Assembly: GCA_015698045.1 (NCBI GenBank)
Contig: BLAL01000356.1
Span: 992,001-1,056,000, forward strand
DNA from: Rhizophagus clarus
Taxonomy: Eukaryota > Glomeromycota > Glomeromycetes > Glomerales > Glomeraceae
Direction: 5' to 3'
Length of the DNA stretch: 64,000 bases
Part shown: positions 23,519-37,503 of the stretch, piece after piece
How the letters are laid out: each line of letters opens with the position of its first letter
Position numbering within the stretch: the first letter of the stretch is position 1
Made by a program: the position numbers and the translations under genes
The notes under the pieces: generated by a model
What the model was told of the DNA's origin: nothing
Databases searched by the model: none
What the model saw: the letters and a program-made list of their open reading frames with translations, nothing else

Positions 23519-25354
23519 ATGTATGATATATCTGATGAAGATCTCACGTTCGAAGATTCTTATCGAGACTCAGGTATGTTATTCAATACTCGTTCTTGTC
23601 AATTTTTTTATAACTATATATTTTTTTTTCAGAAGAAAGTTTAAAATATTGCTGTGTAATTAAAATTATATAATTTTAATAATTTAGTCCTATTTTGTAA
23701 TTTCAGACGAAGATGTCGAAGATGTCGAAGATGAGGATGACTATGTAGATGATGATGATACCGATCTCGACTTTACTGATGTCGTAGCAGGAAAAGACCA
23801 TAAAAAAAATTATGAAGTGGACTTTGTTGTTCACTCTATCGAAGGTATTGTAAAGAATCAAGACGATGAAGTTACTCACGTATCAAATATTCTTGGTATC
23901 CAGAAACAACATACTGCAACATTGCTTCGTCATTTTCATTGGAATAAGGAGAGACTTATTGACCGGTACGTGGAAGATTCAACTGAGGTCCTAAACAAAG
24001 CTGGTGTCATAATTGATAATACCAAAACATCAAAACTTATAAAGGTTCCTGGTTTTATTTGTGATATTTGCTGTAATAATGATGAAGATTTAGATACCTT
24101 AGCTTTATCTTGTGAGCATAGATTTTGTAAAAATTGTTACGAGCATTATTTGACACAAAAGATTAAAGATGATGATGGAAATCTTAGAATCTTATGTATG
24201 GCTAACGATTGTAACGTAATAGTAGACGAAGAAACTATTGAATTGATAGTGAATAAAGATATACATGACAGGTTTATTTTTTATATAGATTTTTTAATTA
24301 ATGGTTTTTAAGTAAGTAAATATTTATTTTTTTATTATTATTTTTAAATAAACAACTTTTTGTAGATATCGTACGTTACTAAATCGTACATACGTTAATG
24401 ATAAAGAATATTTACGATGGTGTCCTGTTCCTAATTGTGAATATGTTATAGAATGCCATATACCTCACATTTCACTTACAAGTATTGTCCCGACAGTCGA
24501 ATGCGTATGTACACATCGCTTTTGCTTTGGCTGTGGTCTCCCAGATCATCAGCCTTCCATTTGTGTTCTTGTAAAAAAATGGATTAAAAAATGTGATGAT
24601 TATTCCGAGACAGAGGATTGGATTTCTACTCATACAAAAGAATGCGGAAAATGTCATTCAAACATTGAAAAAATTGGTGGAAGTAACTATATGACTTGTT
24701 GTAAATGCAAATATGAATTTTGCTGGGTCTGTATGGGTCCTTGGTCAAAACATGGCACTAGCTGGTACAACTGTGATCGTTACGACGAAAAGACAATAGA
24801 TGCAAAATATAAACAAGCCGAATCTCGTGCTTCTTTGGAACGGTATCTTCTTGTATGTATTTCTTATTAATTCTTATTAAATATACTGTAAATATAATCT
24901 TTTTTCATTTTTTTAGTATTATAATCGATTTGCCAATCATGAACAATCTGCGAAGTTGGATCGTGAATTATATAACAAGACTGAGAAAAAGATGGTGGAA
25001 ATGCAACAAATCTCTGATTTATCTTGGATTGAAGTTCAGTTCCTTAAGAAGGCTGTTGATATTCTTGTTCAATGTCGTATTACACTTAAATGGACATATG
25101 TCTTTGCTTTCTATCTTGCTCGTAACGATCAAACTAATGTCTTTGAAGACAATCAACGTGATCTTGAGATGGCAGTCGAACAGCTTTTAGAATTATTGGA
25201 AAAACCTATTGAAGCCGAAATAATTGCAGAATTAAAACAACAAATTTTGGATAAAACTGTTTATGTTGGAAGTCATAGAGAGGGATTATTGGAAGATACC
25301 GCTAAAGGATTACTTGAATCTCGTTGGGAATTTCAAGTAGATATTAAAAATTAA
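23519..25354 (+). CDS. Ariadne-type RBR (RING-IBR-RING) E3 ubiquitin ligase paralog, active-site Cys replaced by Ser
   Basis: Exons 23519-23573, 23707-24271, 24366-24852 and 24917-25354 join in phase to 514 residues, close to animal HHARI (about 557). An acidic N-terminus (19-42) precedes a UBA-like segment. RING1 spans Cys137, Cys140, Cys154, His156, Cys159, Cys162, Cys182 and Cys187; the IBR follows (about 226-275), then RING2 (300-329) and the Ariadne helical domain (370-514, WIEVQFLKKAVDIL). RBR ligases carry ubiquitin as a thioester on the RING2 cysteine in a GGCNHM motif. Here it reads GGSNYM, so Ser313 replaces it, while the zinc-binding cysteines remain. Catalysis by the RBR route is therefore doubtful. 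It pairs with an inverted paralog at 39339. Confidence 0.9.
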
Positions 25355-27339
25355 AAGAATTTAACCACTTAAGATTTGTAAGTATATTCACGAAGAATTC
25401 TGGAATTAGCGAAAGCTACTTGAGCGGTTATTAAGAAAATTGTGACAATATACAAATAATTGGAAACATGAGACGAGTTAATATATCATTTTTTCACCAT
25501 TTTTTTTTTTTTTTGAACTATTAATTTACTAAAAAAAACATCATTCACAAATAGTTCATGGACTCCCGATGGAGCAGTGAATTGAGTGAGTCGTCTCGTA
25601 TATTTGCGCAATCGATGCGTCCATGGTAGAATCGGCGTCTGTGACGAATACTAATGGTTCGGTATTTATTATATATAATTTATATAACATTGTGTGAATA
25701 AATCAGAAGATAGTTAAAAAACGAACTTAATCAGGAGATAACACAGATTTATCAGATATTAATCGTTCATCGTTTCAAATATTTCATGTTCTTTTAAATC
25801 AAATATATATATATTTTTTTGTCCAATATTTAACATCTTTTTCTTTTTTTTCATAAATTTTAGCTTTTTATCCTTTAAACTTTCTTTATGTAAACATTAT
25901 CTTTATTATGTAAACATTATTTTTAAAACTCTTATGTTTAGTAATTTAAAATATTTAAATATTAAAAGATCCTATTTATAGTCATGTAAAAAAGATTTTG
26001 AATATATAAGATTTTTTTTTTAAAACTAATAGTATTTAATGAATCATTATTTTAATATTCAATTACAATACGTTAACATAATTATAAATGGTTCAATATT
26101 TGATAAAGAACTGGCAACACAATTGAATCTCAATTTTGTTGCAAATCAAAGAGCTTCTTTTTACAATATGACGAAAACAGAGTTTAATTAGATAAATTAA
26201 CCACTTCGGGCATGTTTTATTTTTCCTTCTGTTGCAGCCTTTTATCTACCAATTTGTTCGACCGAAATAAATAAATATTAAGTATTTGTCGAATTCTTTG
26301 TCATATTCTAATCAGTATATTGCTAAACTATTACGTAATATGTATTTCCAAGGTACAGTATATTTGGTACATTCCGAGTCTTATGTATTACGAGTATTTT
26401 TCGAATATCATTCATAACATAACCAATAACAATTACATATTGAGATATCAGAATGAGTAAAGTTTTTGAATATAATAATGGTATAATGATTTCAATAAAC
26501 GTTCTTGTATAAAACGAAATTAAGCCTTAATCTATGTTTCATTAACTAATATTTTGTAATCCAATGACTTCTGTTACTGCTGCTTTTTTTTTTACTTAGC
26601 GTTCTAATAATGCCAACTTTCTTCCAGTTAGATGCTTATTTATAAATTCATTTTCTTTTCAATTTTATTAATTAGATTTAACTCAAATTTCATAAATTAG
26701 TATTAGATCTTAAATATCTATTAAAACTTTTTCTTTAGTAATGTTTTAGTTTAGGCTGCGTGAAGTTAATGGATATTTTATGGGTACATGGAATAAATTA
26801 TATTTTTTATATAGAAATGTACAGTGAAACATAGGATGCTCAATTAAACAACCGGCCTAATTCCGTTACTTTCGAATCATTTAGTATAAAATTTAATTTG
26901 TAGGGCATCGATCACGTATATGGACAGATAAACATTGCATAGGATGAAGTCTACTATACTCCGTCTCAGATTTTGTCAACTATAACTTTTAATTAGGGAG
27001 TCAATAGTTATAACAAAATTTTATTAACAAGACACACAAAAACACAATACACTAAAACACAATTATACAGTTCGTTTTTATATATGAGTTTATTTATTGT
27101 TTAATATACCCTAACTTATACAAACTGAATCTAGAAAATCTAAGGCTATTTATATAAAATAAAATATAAGAAAAATAATATAGCTAATAAATATAAATAT
27201 ATAAAAGAAATAATAGAAAAATAAGATATTTAATCTTAATGAGTTTTTTCTTTGATTGGACATTCTAAAAGTTAATAAATAGTTTTACTATAAAGTTTAA
27301 TATATATATATTTTTACCTTAAACTTTTAAGCTACTATT
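25355..27339. other. Gene-free stretch
   Basis: The first about 450 bases match, inverted, the downstream flank of the second RBR gene (shared AGGAGATAAC and TTCTTTTAAATCAAAT near 25735-25805). The rest is AT-rich with nothing recognised. Confidence 0.5.
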
Positions 27340-28986
27340 TATAGAAGGATATGATCAAAAACTAAAATATGAAATAATAAAAATGAGAAAAAGTAGGTAG
27401 AAATAATATCTAGATAATTATTGAAACTTCCACCTTCTGCATACTCAAGAACCATGATGTAATCTTTTGTATCTGGATTTTGAGATATTCCATAATTTCT
27501 CGAACTATACTGATCATCAGAATTACTCCATAAGCATGACTTGACCTAACAAAATACAAAAGAATTAATATTACAATAATATTTTAACTAAATTTATAGA
27601 AAATTTAAACACCTTATTCAAAAATTCGTCATTAATGTTCTGTAAATTATGTAAAAACCTTAATGTAACGTTTTGAGATGCCGAATTTCTTATATATTTC
27701 TTTTCACGACTATCATAAAACAGTGGACCATTCTTCCATATAGCTGTAGTCAAACAATTATCTCCTCTTTTTTTGATTTCAATGAGCTTATTGTATGGTA
27801 TCCATTCAAATAATACATCACGACAATATAAATCAACTTTTATTTGTGATTTCATCAAGTTTTACTTTTCCACTAGTCCAATTTGTAAAATTATTTTTTA
27901 TTTGGTCTATTTGACATTGTTTACACCACCGTTCATATTTATTACCGCATTTTTCACAATAATGATCAAAGTATAAATCATTAAAAACCAAAATGTAACT
28001 TTTTGTGTCTGGATTTTGAGATATTCCATAACTACAAAATATTTTCTCCCTTTGTCTATTAATCCTAAGTAATGTCTATCAAAATATAAAAAATTAATAT
28101 TACATTAATACTTAAACCAAATTTATAGAAAATTTGAATACCTGATCTAAAAATTCATCAGTAATAATATCCTGTAAGTCATATAAAAATTTTAATACAA
28201 CTACATCATATGATTGTCTTATATAATTTTGTTCACCTCTATCATAAAACAGTGGTCCATTCTTCCATATTGCTGTAGCCAAACAATTATCTCCTCTTTC
28301 TTTAATTTTAATAAACTCATTGTATGGTATCCATTCAAATATTACATTATCATCATCATCGATTTTTAATTGCATTTTTTGAATGAGTTCATCAAGTTTT
28401 ACGATTCCACTAGTACAATTCGTAAAATTATTTTTTAATCGATCTATTTGACATTGTTTACACCATAAACTCATACTACCACATTTTTTACAATAAACAC
28501 AATTATTATATAAAACAATAATATAAGTTTTTGTATCTGGATGTTGAGATATGATATAAGCTACAAAAATAAAAAAGATTAATGCCACAATAATATTAAC
28601 GTTAACTAATTAAATTAAATAGAAAAATATGATACCTTATTTATAGATTCGTCGGTAATATTTTGTATGTCGTATAAAAACATCAATGCAACTTTTTTAT
28701 ATGATTTTTTTCTTCATTCATTTATACCAGAACTATTATAATAATAACGTGTTGGGCCATTCTTCCATATTGCTTTGGTCACACAATTGTCACCTATTTC
28801 TTCAATATCAATAAGCTCACTATATGGTATCCATTCGAATACTCTATCATATGCTTCATAGTTTAATTGTTTCTCCTGTATGAAATTATCAAGAATTTCA
28901 TTCCCACTAGTCCAATTTGTAAAATTTTTCTTAATAATTTCCTTTCCATCTGTAAAATCCACATAATATTTTGTAAGTAATTCCAT
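27340..28986 (-). pseudogene. Tandem array of kinase N-lobe modules (decayed kinase gene)
   Basis: Exon-like blocks run 28986-28636, 28560-28142, 28075-27613 and 27545 to about 27345, with good donors and acceptors between them. Each full module has a WCKQCQ-type Cys pair, NFTN(W/C)TSG, VFEWIPYN, a loop position reading (K)ERGDNC where active relatives have a GKGGF-type loop, AIWKNGPL, DLQ(D/N)I.DEFL, and then YGISQNPDTK opening the next block. The last block ends in VLEYAEGGSFNNYLD and stops before any HRD or DFG. There is an in-frame TGA at about 28713 and a frameshift near 27853 in the third module. So three partial N-lobes are strung together without a catalytic lobe. The parent type is the Rhizophagus TKL-like kinase family. 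Confidence 0.75.
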
Positions 28987-30907
28987 TGAATATTAAAATT
29001 TTTGATCGATAACGTCCTCAATTTAAAAGGAGTAAAAAAAAAAAAAAGTGACTAAATTGGTTAACAGATAAAATATGGCGTAATGATTTATAGATGTACT
29101 GTACATTTGATCGACAGATTACAATTATGGAACCAATTTATTGACCATTCCAATTAACGTTAGATAAATTTTTATTTTATTTTTTTTTTTGTTCACTTAT
29201 TGTCACTTCATCATGCGTTAACATATGACTATTTCAACTCTTGTAATAGTACAATAAATAAATAAATATATTGTTATAAATTGTGCTACAAGTATAAACC
29301 GGTTAATTTTCTTATTGACATAAAAAACAATTAAATGTTACACTTACTATTATGCTGCTAGTATACGATGCTGTACAGAGAGGACCTGGAAAACTTCTAA
29401 TAGGGGTTACCGCCAAACATGGTTCGAAGACACAGATTTTAAAAAATAACATGGTTTTGGATCTAATCTAAATTCATTAATTATCAGTTATCCTTTTCAG
29501 CTAAATGACAGTTTTTTGCGGTTCGTGATAATTTATGTTGCCGCTTTTGAATGATTCGCAAATGTAATATGTATAAATAAAGTCACCGTATATAGTATGG
29601 TTCGCAAACATATGATGACTTGAATGATAAACACACATATATATATTTGAGTGAGGACATGTACTTCTATTGCAGCAAGAAATTTCAATCGACTTTTGGT
29701 ATATTTAGCATATTCACCGATATGAGCAGCCTAACTCTGGTTGGGATTTGGGACGCCACGACCTTATGGATTAATCACAATCCCTCCCTACGCCAACATC
29801 AAATCAGTAAGTTTTTTAGGGACAAGATCCTCAGAGAATCCTAAAATCTGTAACATAGCGAGGATCCTCAGAGAACCATCCCCTAACAAGGAAAATTTTT
29901 TATTTTCACGATTATGTTTGGATAAATTTAAAATCACATGACTAAACAAAATAATTTATTTCCAAAAATTCAATTTTGAAATTTTCTTCCTGTTCTTACT
30001 ATTATGTAGGTTATAACAAAAAATTATATAAAAAAAAATTATTAATAATAACAGAGGTAATAAGCTTATAAAAAGCTAGTCAAATAAAGTTTATTTATTC
30101 GATCAGCGAATTATAGTGATATACAAATAAATTGTTCTAAACTCAAATATAATTCATTAAAATGATATATACGAGAATGATGAGAATGATTAGATGATCA
30201 GAATAAATGGACTATTTATTGATTTATCATGACATAGAAAATATTATGCTTTGATACTTTGCTTTTGAACTAACATCTAATGTTCCAGACTAACTAAACT
30301 TAAATTAAAGGTACGATTACGTAAAATAAAATTTTCTAAATATATTTCATGAAAATTATACAGGCACAGTTTTGAATTTAGACCTAATATGAATCAGTAT
30401 TCATTACATATGTATATTAAATACATATGAAAGATTGTTAAATACCAAAATCGTAAATTAAAATCAGTAAAGACGTTAATTATGTTTTTATAAAAGAAAA
30501 AACTAAGCGGAATTAAATCAGCACGTTGCATTGTGTCATTTTCATTCCCTTCTGATTCAAAATATTTCGCAAAAACATTATCTGTTATCATTATAATTAT
30601 CCTTTGTTTCTTGTATCTTCGCATAAAATCTTTTTTTTGATAAATTAAAACTGGTTGAAATTACGTCAGTTTTTTGCGTTATGATACCTTCATTTGAATC
30701 CTGCTCATATTTTCTTTTATCGAGTATAAATTGTTATAATTTTTTTAGCAAGAAATATTATTATTCTGCTTTATCAGTTTAATATTTTTTAGATAATATT
30801 CATTTACTTATTGAAATATTTGAAATCATGCGTCATTAAATTTTTGTTTTTCTAAATTGTCTTTTTTGATACTAAATGGTTTAACCTTCTTTAGAATATA
30901 TAGCATG
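28987..30907. other. Gene-free stretch
   Basis: Short overlapping frames at 29620-29941 lack any domain. GATCCTCAGAGAA occurs twice about 36 bases apart (29827, 29863). No RNA gene is recognised. Confidence 0.45.
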
Positions 30908-31551
30908 CCCTATAAAAAATAAGTGTCCGGATAATGTCCAGAAAATGTCCGGAAAATTGTCTAAGTAATTGTCCAGAAATTCTGGACACTGTGTGTCCAG
31001 AAACTGTTCTGAAAACACTGCATTTTCGGGATATTAGGAAATTGTCCTGAAATTGTCCGGAAATGTATTTCGTAAAATTTTGCCATAAAAGATGATCAAT
31101 GGATAGATGATCATCATTATTCCTTAACCCAAAATTTTATATTATAGATATATAGTATTTTTGCCTGCTCTGCAATTTTAATTAGTACGACAGAAAAGAT
31201 TTTGAATGTCAGTTTTGTGATTTTTGCATTTTTTTACAAAATTAATTTATCCTTTTTTGGAAATAGTATTCAGAATTTGTCCTGAACTTTTTTATGTCCG
31301 GAATTTGTCTATCTGGTTTTTTTACTGTCCAGAATTTGTCCAGGTTTAACTGTCCAGAATTTGACCAAAATTTTATACCGAACAAATACTGGACGAATTC
31401 TGGACAAAGTTAGGACATGTCAAAATTTTAAGTATCAGAAGTGTGTCAGACATGTACCAAAAAAGTGGACATTTTCCGGACACATCAGATTTATTCCAGA
31501 CATTTTCCAGACATTTTTGATAACATTTTCCGGACATTTATTTTTATAGGG
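30908..31551. mobile_element. GTCCGGA-rich short-repeat element, copy 2 (MITE-like)
   Basis: It is nearly identical along its length to 15423-16072, same orientation, with inverted ends CCCTATAAAAAATAAGTGTCC and GGACATTTATTTTTATAGGG. Flanking trinucleotides (ATG, GTG) do not match perfectly. Confidence 0.85.
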
Positions 31552-32470
31552 GTGAGGGTTGTATTATTTTAGTATCCTGCTGATCAATACTATACTATGT
31601 ATTGAAACTTTCAGTAGAATAGTATTATACATCAACTTTATTATTCATAAAAAAGATCAGATACAAAAATATTAAAAATTCGTCTAGAAAAGTGATTTAC
31701 TTTTAAAAAATCAAAAAATGTGGTAAAAATGCAAAAAAACGCAGTGAAATGCAATTTTTCAATATAAAATATGTATTGAAACTTTCAGTAGAATAACATT
31801 ATGTATTGAATTTTATGGTTCATAAAAAAAATCCTGTGTAAAAATATTAGTAATTCGTGTAAAAAAGTGATTCACTTTTTCAATATGAAAATCATAGGAC
31901 CCCGAAAAATATTAAAATAGGTAAGGTTCAGCCAAAAAAAAATTTACTAATAACTGTACACATTTTTTCAGGGCTGGAATTATGATAGTGTCAGTCAATT
32001 ACTAAAACGAGAAATATAATTATGGCCAAAATTATCAAAAATAGTTTAAAAAAGGAAAGATTTGCATGATTATTTTGGCCTATTCTACGCTCCTACCTAT
32101 TTCAGTATTTTTCGGAATCCTAAAATCAAATAACAACCTCGCAAACGTATTTTCTCAATAATTTTGAAAATGGTAATAAGTAGTAATGTTACAAAGTATG
32201 ATTTTCATATGATGATTTCCATAATTTTTTTATGTTTCAGAATATCATTATTAATAATATTAATTTATTACAAAGAATTTGTCATAATTAGTCATAATTG
32301 TTTGACCAAAAATGTGTCGGATTAATATATATAAATATTCAAAAAATTACATTACTTTTCGAGTCTACACATTTTTATTTTGTCAATATTTTATTCTTTG
32401 CAGTTTTTTTCCGTTATAAGATTTTTTTCGTTGTAAGACTAACTTTCATTGTCTAATAATTTCTTAAATC
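31552..32470. other. Gene-free stretch upstream of the Uma2-family gene
   Basis: A direct repeat, TATGTATTGAAACTTTCAGT, appears at about 31597 and 31768. A pyrimidine-rich run precedes the start at 32471. Nothing else is recognised. Confidence 0.45.
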
Positions 32471-33327
32471 ATGCCACCAAAAAAGAATGGAATTGGTAAA
32501 GTACTCTTATTAATTATGAAACTATTTTGATATTTGCTAACTATCGAATAACTTTTCTTTTTACTAGATTTAGACAAGTTGGATCTTACCCGTATTTACA
32601 CCCCAGAAGAGCTTGCACTTATCAACAATAAACTTAAAACTCATATTAACTTTGAAAATGGAAGGCTACTTCCTGTTTCACAAGCTCCAATTGCTAATGA
32701 AGCTGTTGTACATGAAATTTCTAGACAGCTTGGTAATTGGAATGTAGAAACCGGTCAAAATGGAGTTGTTACCACATCTCAAGGGGGTTTTAATTTTAGT
32801 GTTAATGGTAAAAGGAAGATCCGAGCACCACACGTTGCATTTATACCTGAAAATATTCTTAGTTCACTTGATAAAGATCAGCTTTGGAGTTTTAATGGTC
32901 AGCCTTTTACTCCCATATTTGTTGTTGAGGTTATAAATGTTTCAAATGATAGAATATTGAATGAAGTTGATACTAGATTTAAGAATGATTACTTTGCAAA
33001 TGGTACATCTGTAAGGTTAGGATGGTTAATTGATCCAAAGAATCATGCTATCTGGACTTACAAGAATAATAATAATGAAAATGCACCTGTTCGTCAAAAA
33101 TGCAACTGGGAAGATTTAAATGGTGGTGATATTTTACCAGGTTTTACCTTGAACATATCAATGGTTGAAGAAATTATTTCACAGGTATTGTTTTTTTTGT
33201 TATTATTAATTTATTATTAAAATTTTTTTGTTTTATTCAATGTTTTCATTTTTTATTATCTTTTTTTTAGGACCAAGAAGAAATGGAAGAAATGGAGGCA
33301 AATGATGATAACTCAGATTTGATATGA
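32471..33327 (+). CDS. Uma2-family (DUF820) restriction-endonuclease-like protein
   Basis: Exons 32471-32495, 32568-33184 and 33271-33327 join in phase to 232 residues. The Uma2 pattern is clear: FENGRLLPVSQAPIANEAVV (37-56), VNGKRKIRAPHVAF (87-100), TPIFVVEVINVSND (Glu129), then Lys147 in RFKNDYFANG and LGWLIDPKN with Asp164. Bacterial members have R.PDV at the second block; here it is RAPHV, so His97 stands where the catalytic Asp would be. Uma2 proteins are abundant in cyanobacteria and other bacteria and have a PD-(D/E)XK fold of largely unknown role. The tail is acidic (EEMEEMEANDDNSDL). Three introns-and-exons of fungal type show it is a resident nuclear gene. Origin by transfer from bacteria is an inference. 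Confidence 0.85.
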
Positions 33328-36300
33328 TTCAACCACTTTTTATGAAGTGAGATATCCTTTGTTTCCTATTGATGAGTTTATCTATGTAACTATTTTAGAA
33401 TGAAATGCAGCTACAGTGTATCTTATTTTATTAAAGATTTGACATATTAATTAGTAGATTTTTGCAAACTGCTTAAAGTAGCTAAATATGATTAGTAATT
33501 TGAAACAAAATAAAATAAAAGTCTTAATATTTACTAAGTTAATTATGATGGCCAAAAAACTAGATTTTATGTGTTAAGATCTTAGTAAAATATTATAAAA
33601 TTGATATTTGAATGTTATATTTATTGTTTTTAAATTTCCTACAATATCTTACACTTTGTAATACCAAATTAAGTAGAATACATAAAATACATCAACAAAA
33701 AGTTACTACAAAATTATCATGTCAAATAAAAAGTTATATGATTTACGACAAATGTTACGGTTTATACAATTAATTTCAAGGGATCAAACGTATGATTAGT
33801 TACTAGTGTCTCACTCGGAGCTTCCGTAATTAGTGTAGTTATCGTAGTAACTCAATAATTATTTAACACACTTTCTAAATTTTCAAAAGAAATTCTCAAA
33901 AGAAAATCCTTTTAATAAATCTTGAACGCTTGCATCCTCAATCTTGTTTTAATGAGTTATATCCAAATATACTTCTGGAATAACAATTTCTAGTATATGA
34001 TTTCTTCATACTTACATGTTTGCATTTTTATTAAAATTTTAAAGTACTAGTTTAGCTTCACGCGGCCACCATATACAGTATAATGTGATGTTTAAATAAT
34101 TATTAAAACGAATTGCAAAAAAAGACTGCACATTATGAATAGATCGGTTACTGAAACTTGGCATATAAATCTTAAAATTAATATTAAGTTATGTATATAT
34201 AATTGATAATATAATAAATTTATTACGATTTTTATATTTAGTATTATCCTTTAAACATTTAAAATGAATAGTTAATAATTAAGTAATTTAAAATTTCATA
34301 CTACAACTATTAAGTATTTGATAGAAAAAACCAATAAATTTCTGGAATAATATAAGAGATAATTTACTTTAGTTTCTTAAGATACTAATTAACCTATAAT
34401 GTATGTAATTCTTCTATAGCTGGAAAAGAAATATGAAAAAGACTAGCATTATAGTAAATTTGTTTAAAGGAAAAATATAAAAAAATATCTATTTAATTAA
34501 ACGCACTCAACAGGTGGATGGTTTTATTATTTGCTATATTTATAAATTCACTATTTATCCATCCATATGAATTGACTCTTGTACTTGCTGTCAAATATTA
34601 TTGTTGCTCATGTTCCGATTCATCCCAGAGATACTTGTGGGTAGTGAATGGCTGTCCTGTTTTTATCTCTTCTTTTTATTTTTACATGTGTTTATTCAAA
34701 ATTCTTTCCTTTTATCAATTGCAATGGATAGATAGGATTGGTTTTCACTAGTTAAGATTGATAAGAATGACCTTTAGTCAGAGAGATAGGGTATCACATA
34801 ATCCTAGAGCATTTAAGTTACAAGGTATATAAGAAGGATGAGTGTAAGATTTGTTGTTAATTAGATCTCTGTATTTTGTTGTCTTCTGGCTGTCTTTGAA
34901 TGATGTTGAGTTTGTAACGTCACAGAAAATGTTTTAGAATGCGGGAATTACAGATTAAATAATAATTATTCTATTTTTTTTACATAATAATTAATTATTG
35001 TTCTTCTACTTTATATTTAACAGTGGATTCCTACTTTTAGTTTAAGAACCATACTTCAAAGGGTTTCTTGTTTGTTTTTTTGTGAATAAATTTATATTAT
35101 GATTTATATAATAAATTATTAGAAATTGGTTATGTATTTATATATAATTTTAGTTGGTTTACCCATTATTCAATAGTTATCTGGTTTGTTTTTTTGTGTT
35201 CTTTTGACCAATAAGTATTGGTCTTTTAATAAAGGCTCCTCATCTTCTTATTCTGGTCTAGTAATATAAATTGTACAGTATATATAATATATATTAAAAT
35301 TAAATAAATTAATAAAATAATTACTATTGTATAAAATATTATTTTTTAATATGCTAGTACTGGTTAGGTTTTAATATAGGGATTGAGGATTAGGGTATCA
35401 AAGTACATCCATATTATAATTATTATATTTTTCAGATTTGTGTTTGTTGGAAATTATATCATTGTTCCATTTTTATTTTCTTTAGTGTTGATAAAATGTT
35501 TAATGGAAAATGTTATATTACATCTCTAAAAAAGTATTCTTGGATGTAATAATTAGAATTTTTCAATCTCAATAATAATCCAAGTTTTTTAAATAAACTG
35601 ATTCAAGACAGTGCCCACGGCTAAAGGAGCGATGAAATTATTTCACCCTGGTCGATAATATAGCAAGAATCATAGCAAAGTGAGCGAGGTTTTATTGCCA
35701 ATTTCTCATAATCAAATGTATTTGTATATATAATAATTTTTTAAAGAAAAGCAATATATTATGTCGATATTATAGATGTAAATTGTTAAAAATATGTTTT
35801 TAAGAATTATAAATATTTTTTATAATACTTGAATAATCCAAGTATATAAGATAAAATGTACTATGTAATGTATTAAAAAAAATAAAAAATAAAAAAAAGT
35901 GGCATATTTGAATTTTTAATTTAAGAAAGATATCTTAATCATTATAGGAAAGTATTCATCTGATTTAAATTTAACTTTTTACTGTAAAAGCTCAATAATA
36001 TTATATCATATGATAATGTCATGGTAATTACTTATTAATGTAAGAAGAGAGATAGTAAACCATATTATAAATATTTTGTTATTTGCCTTAATCCTTAATA
36101 AAAAAAAAATAATAAATAAATGTATAAAATAGCAAGTAATATGTGCATAATTAAAAATAGTAAGTCATTATTAAATTGAAAGAGAAGAGAAATAAATCGG
36201 CTAAGATAGAGGAATCTCACATATGTATATATACGCAAGCAATGATTATTGTTACAATTGTGTGTAAAATGTGGCTTAGTATTAATGATTCAAACTAATT

Positions 36301-37503
36301 TACTGATGGAATTTACATAAGCTTTTTCCAACAATAATTTCATATTATCATTAGTAATATTATATTTCCAGACATACTACAATATGAAATTTAATGCCAG
36401 GAAAAAAATTTATTGCGTAGCTAACCTGCTTTATATATAACTGTCACGTCATTAAATTTATATCCTTAATTATAACTTTATCATATAATCAATTAATCAT
36501 TTTATTCATTTATTAAATCTATTAGATCCTATAAAAGATATTGCTTGGAGAATTTGTTATGAGGTTGCCAAGTAAGACGCATTTCAAAATTTGTTAATGT
36601 AAATGGCTCTCCTTGGCATTATCAGGCTGTTGATATTTTAAATATTTGGCGGAAAATAGACAATGAATATAGATTAGATTTAATTCGCAAATCCAATAGA
36701 AATCTTTGGAAAACCCCTTACTAATGCTTTTACTTGCAAGGAGATAGATCTATTTAAACGCGTATTCAATAGATTTTTTTTTTTACAATTTATTATTATT
36801 ATTTTTATTTGGTTAACAATTTAATACTTTAATAGTAAGTTTCATATTATAAGGGTTTAGTAAATACAAACAATTGCCGTAATTCCGCTGATGATTTGTT
36901 ATAATGTCGAAATTTATTTTATTAAATTAAGATTATTAATGATATACATAAAGACGCGTACTTGAGACTCGGAAAGTTCCAAATATATCCAATTCTATTG
37001 TAGTTAGTAAATAACCATTTATTAATGTTAGCGTATTGTAAGAATAAATTATTATATACTATTTATAGTTTAAAAAAAATCAAAAAAATTTTTTTTTTTT
37101 TATACACGTCTATAAATAGTTCTTTTAAGGAAAAAACCAATTCCAGGTTATTTAAACAACAAAACAAAAGTCTTTTTAAAAAAAAAAAAAAATGTAAATA
37201 AAGAAGTAAAGGGAAAAAAAACTAACATTTATGAAAAAAAAGGAAAAAATATGTAAATATTAAATAAAAAAAAAAAAAAAATTTGATTTAAAAGAATTTG
37301 GGATATTTGAAATGATGAACGATTAACCTGCGTTATCTCCTGATCAAGCATATGAATTATACATTTCATGAATTATTTGTGAATGAAATTTTAGTAAATT
37401 AGTAATACAAAAAAAAAAAAAAAATTGTGAAAAGTGATATATTAACTTGTCCTATACTTCCAATTATTTGTATCTTCGTTAATATATTTACAAGTATTTT
37501 CTT
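33328..37503. other. Long gene-free stretch
   Basis: AT-rich, many homopolymers. A stretch at about 36585-36720 on the plus strand reads coherently (VDILNIWRKIDNEYRLDL) but has no start, splice sites or recognised family. The last about 250 bases match, inverted, the flank downstream of the first RBR gene. Confidence 0.45.

Noticed and set aside
36585-36720. Coherent frame VDILNIWRKIDNEYRLDL as a gene
   Set aside because: It is too short, with no start, stop context or recognised family.
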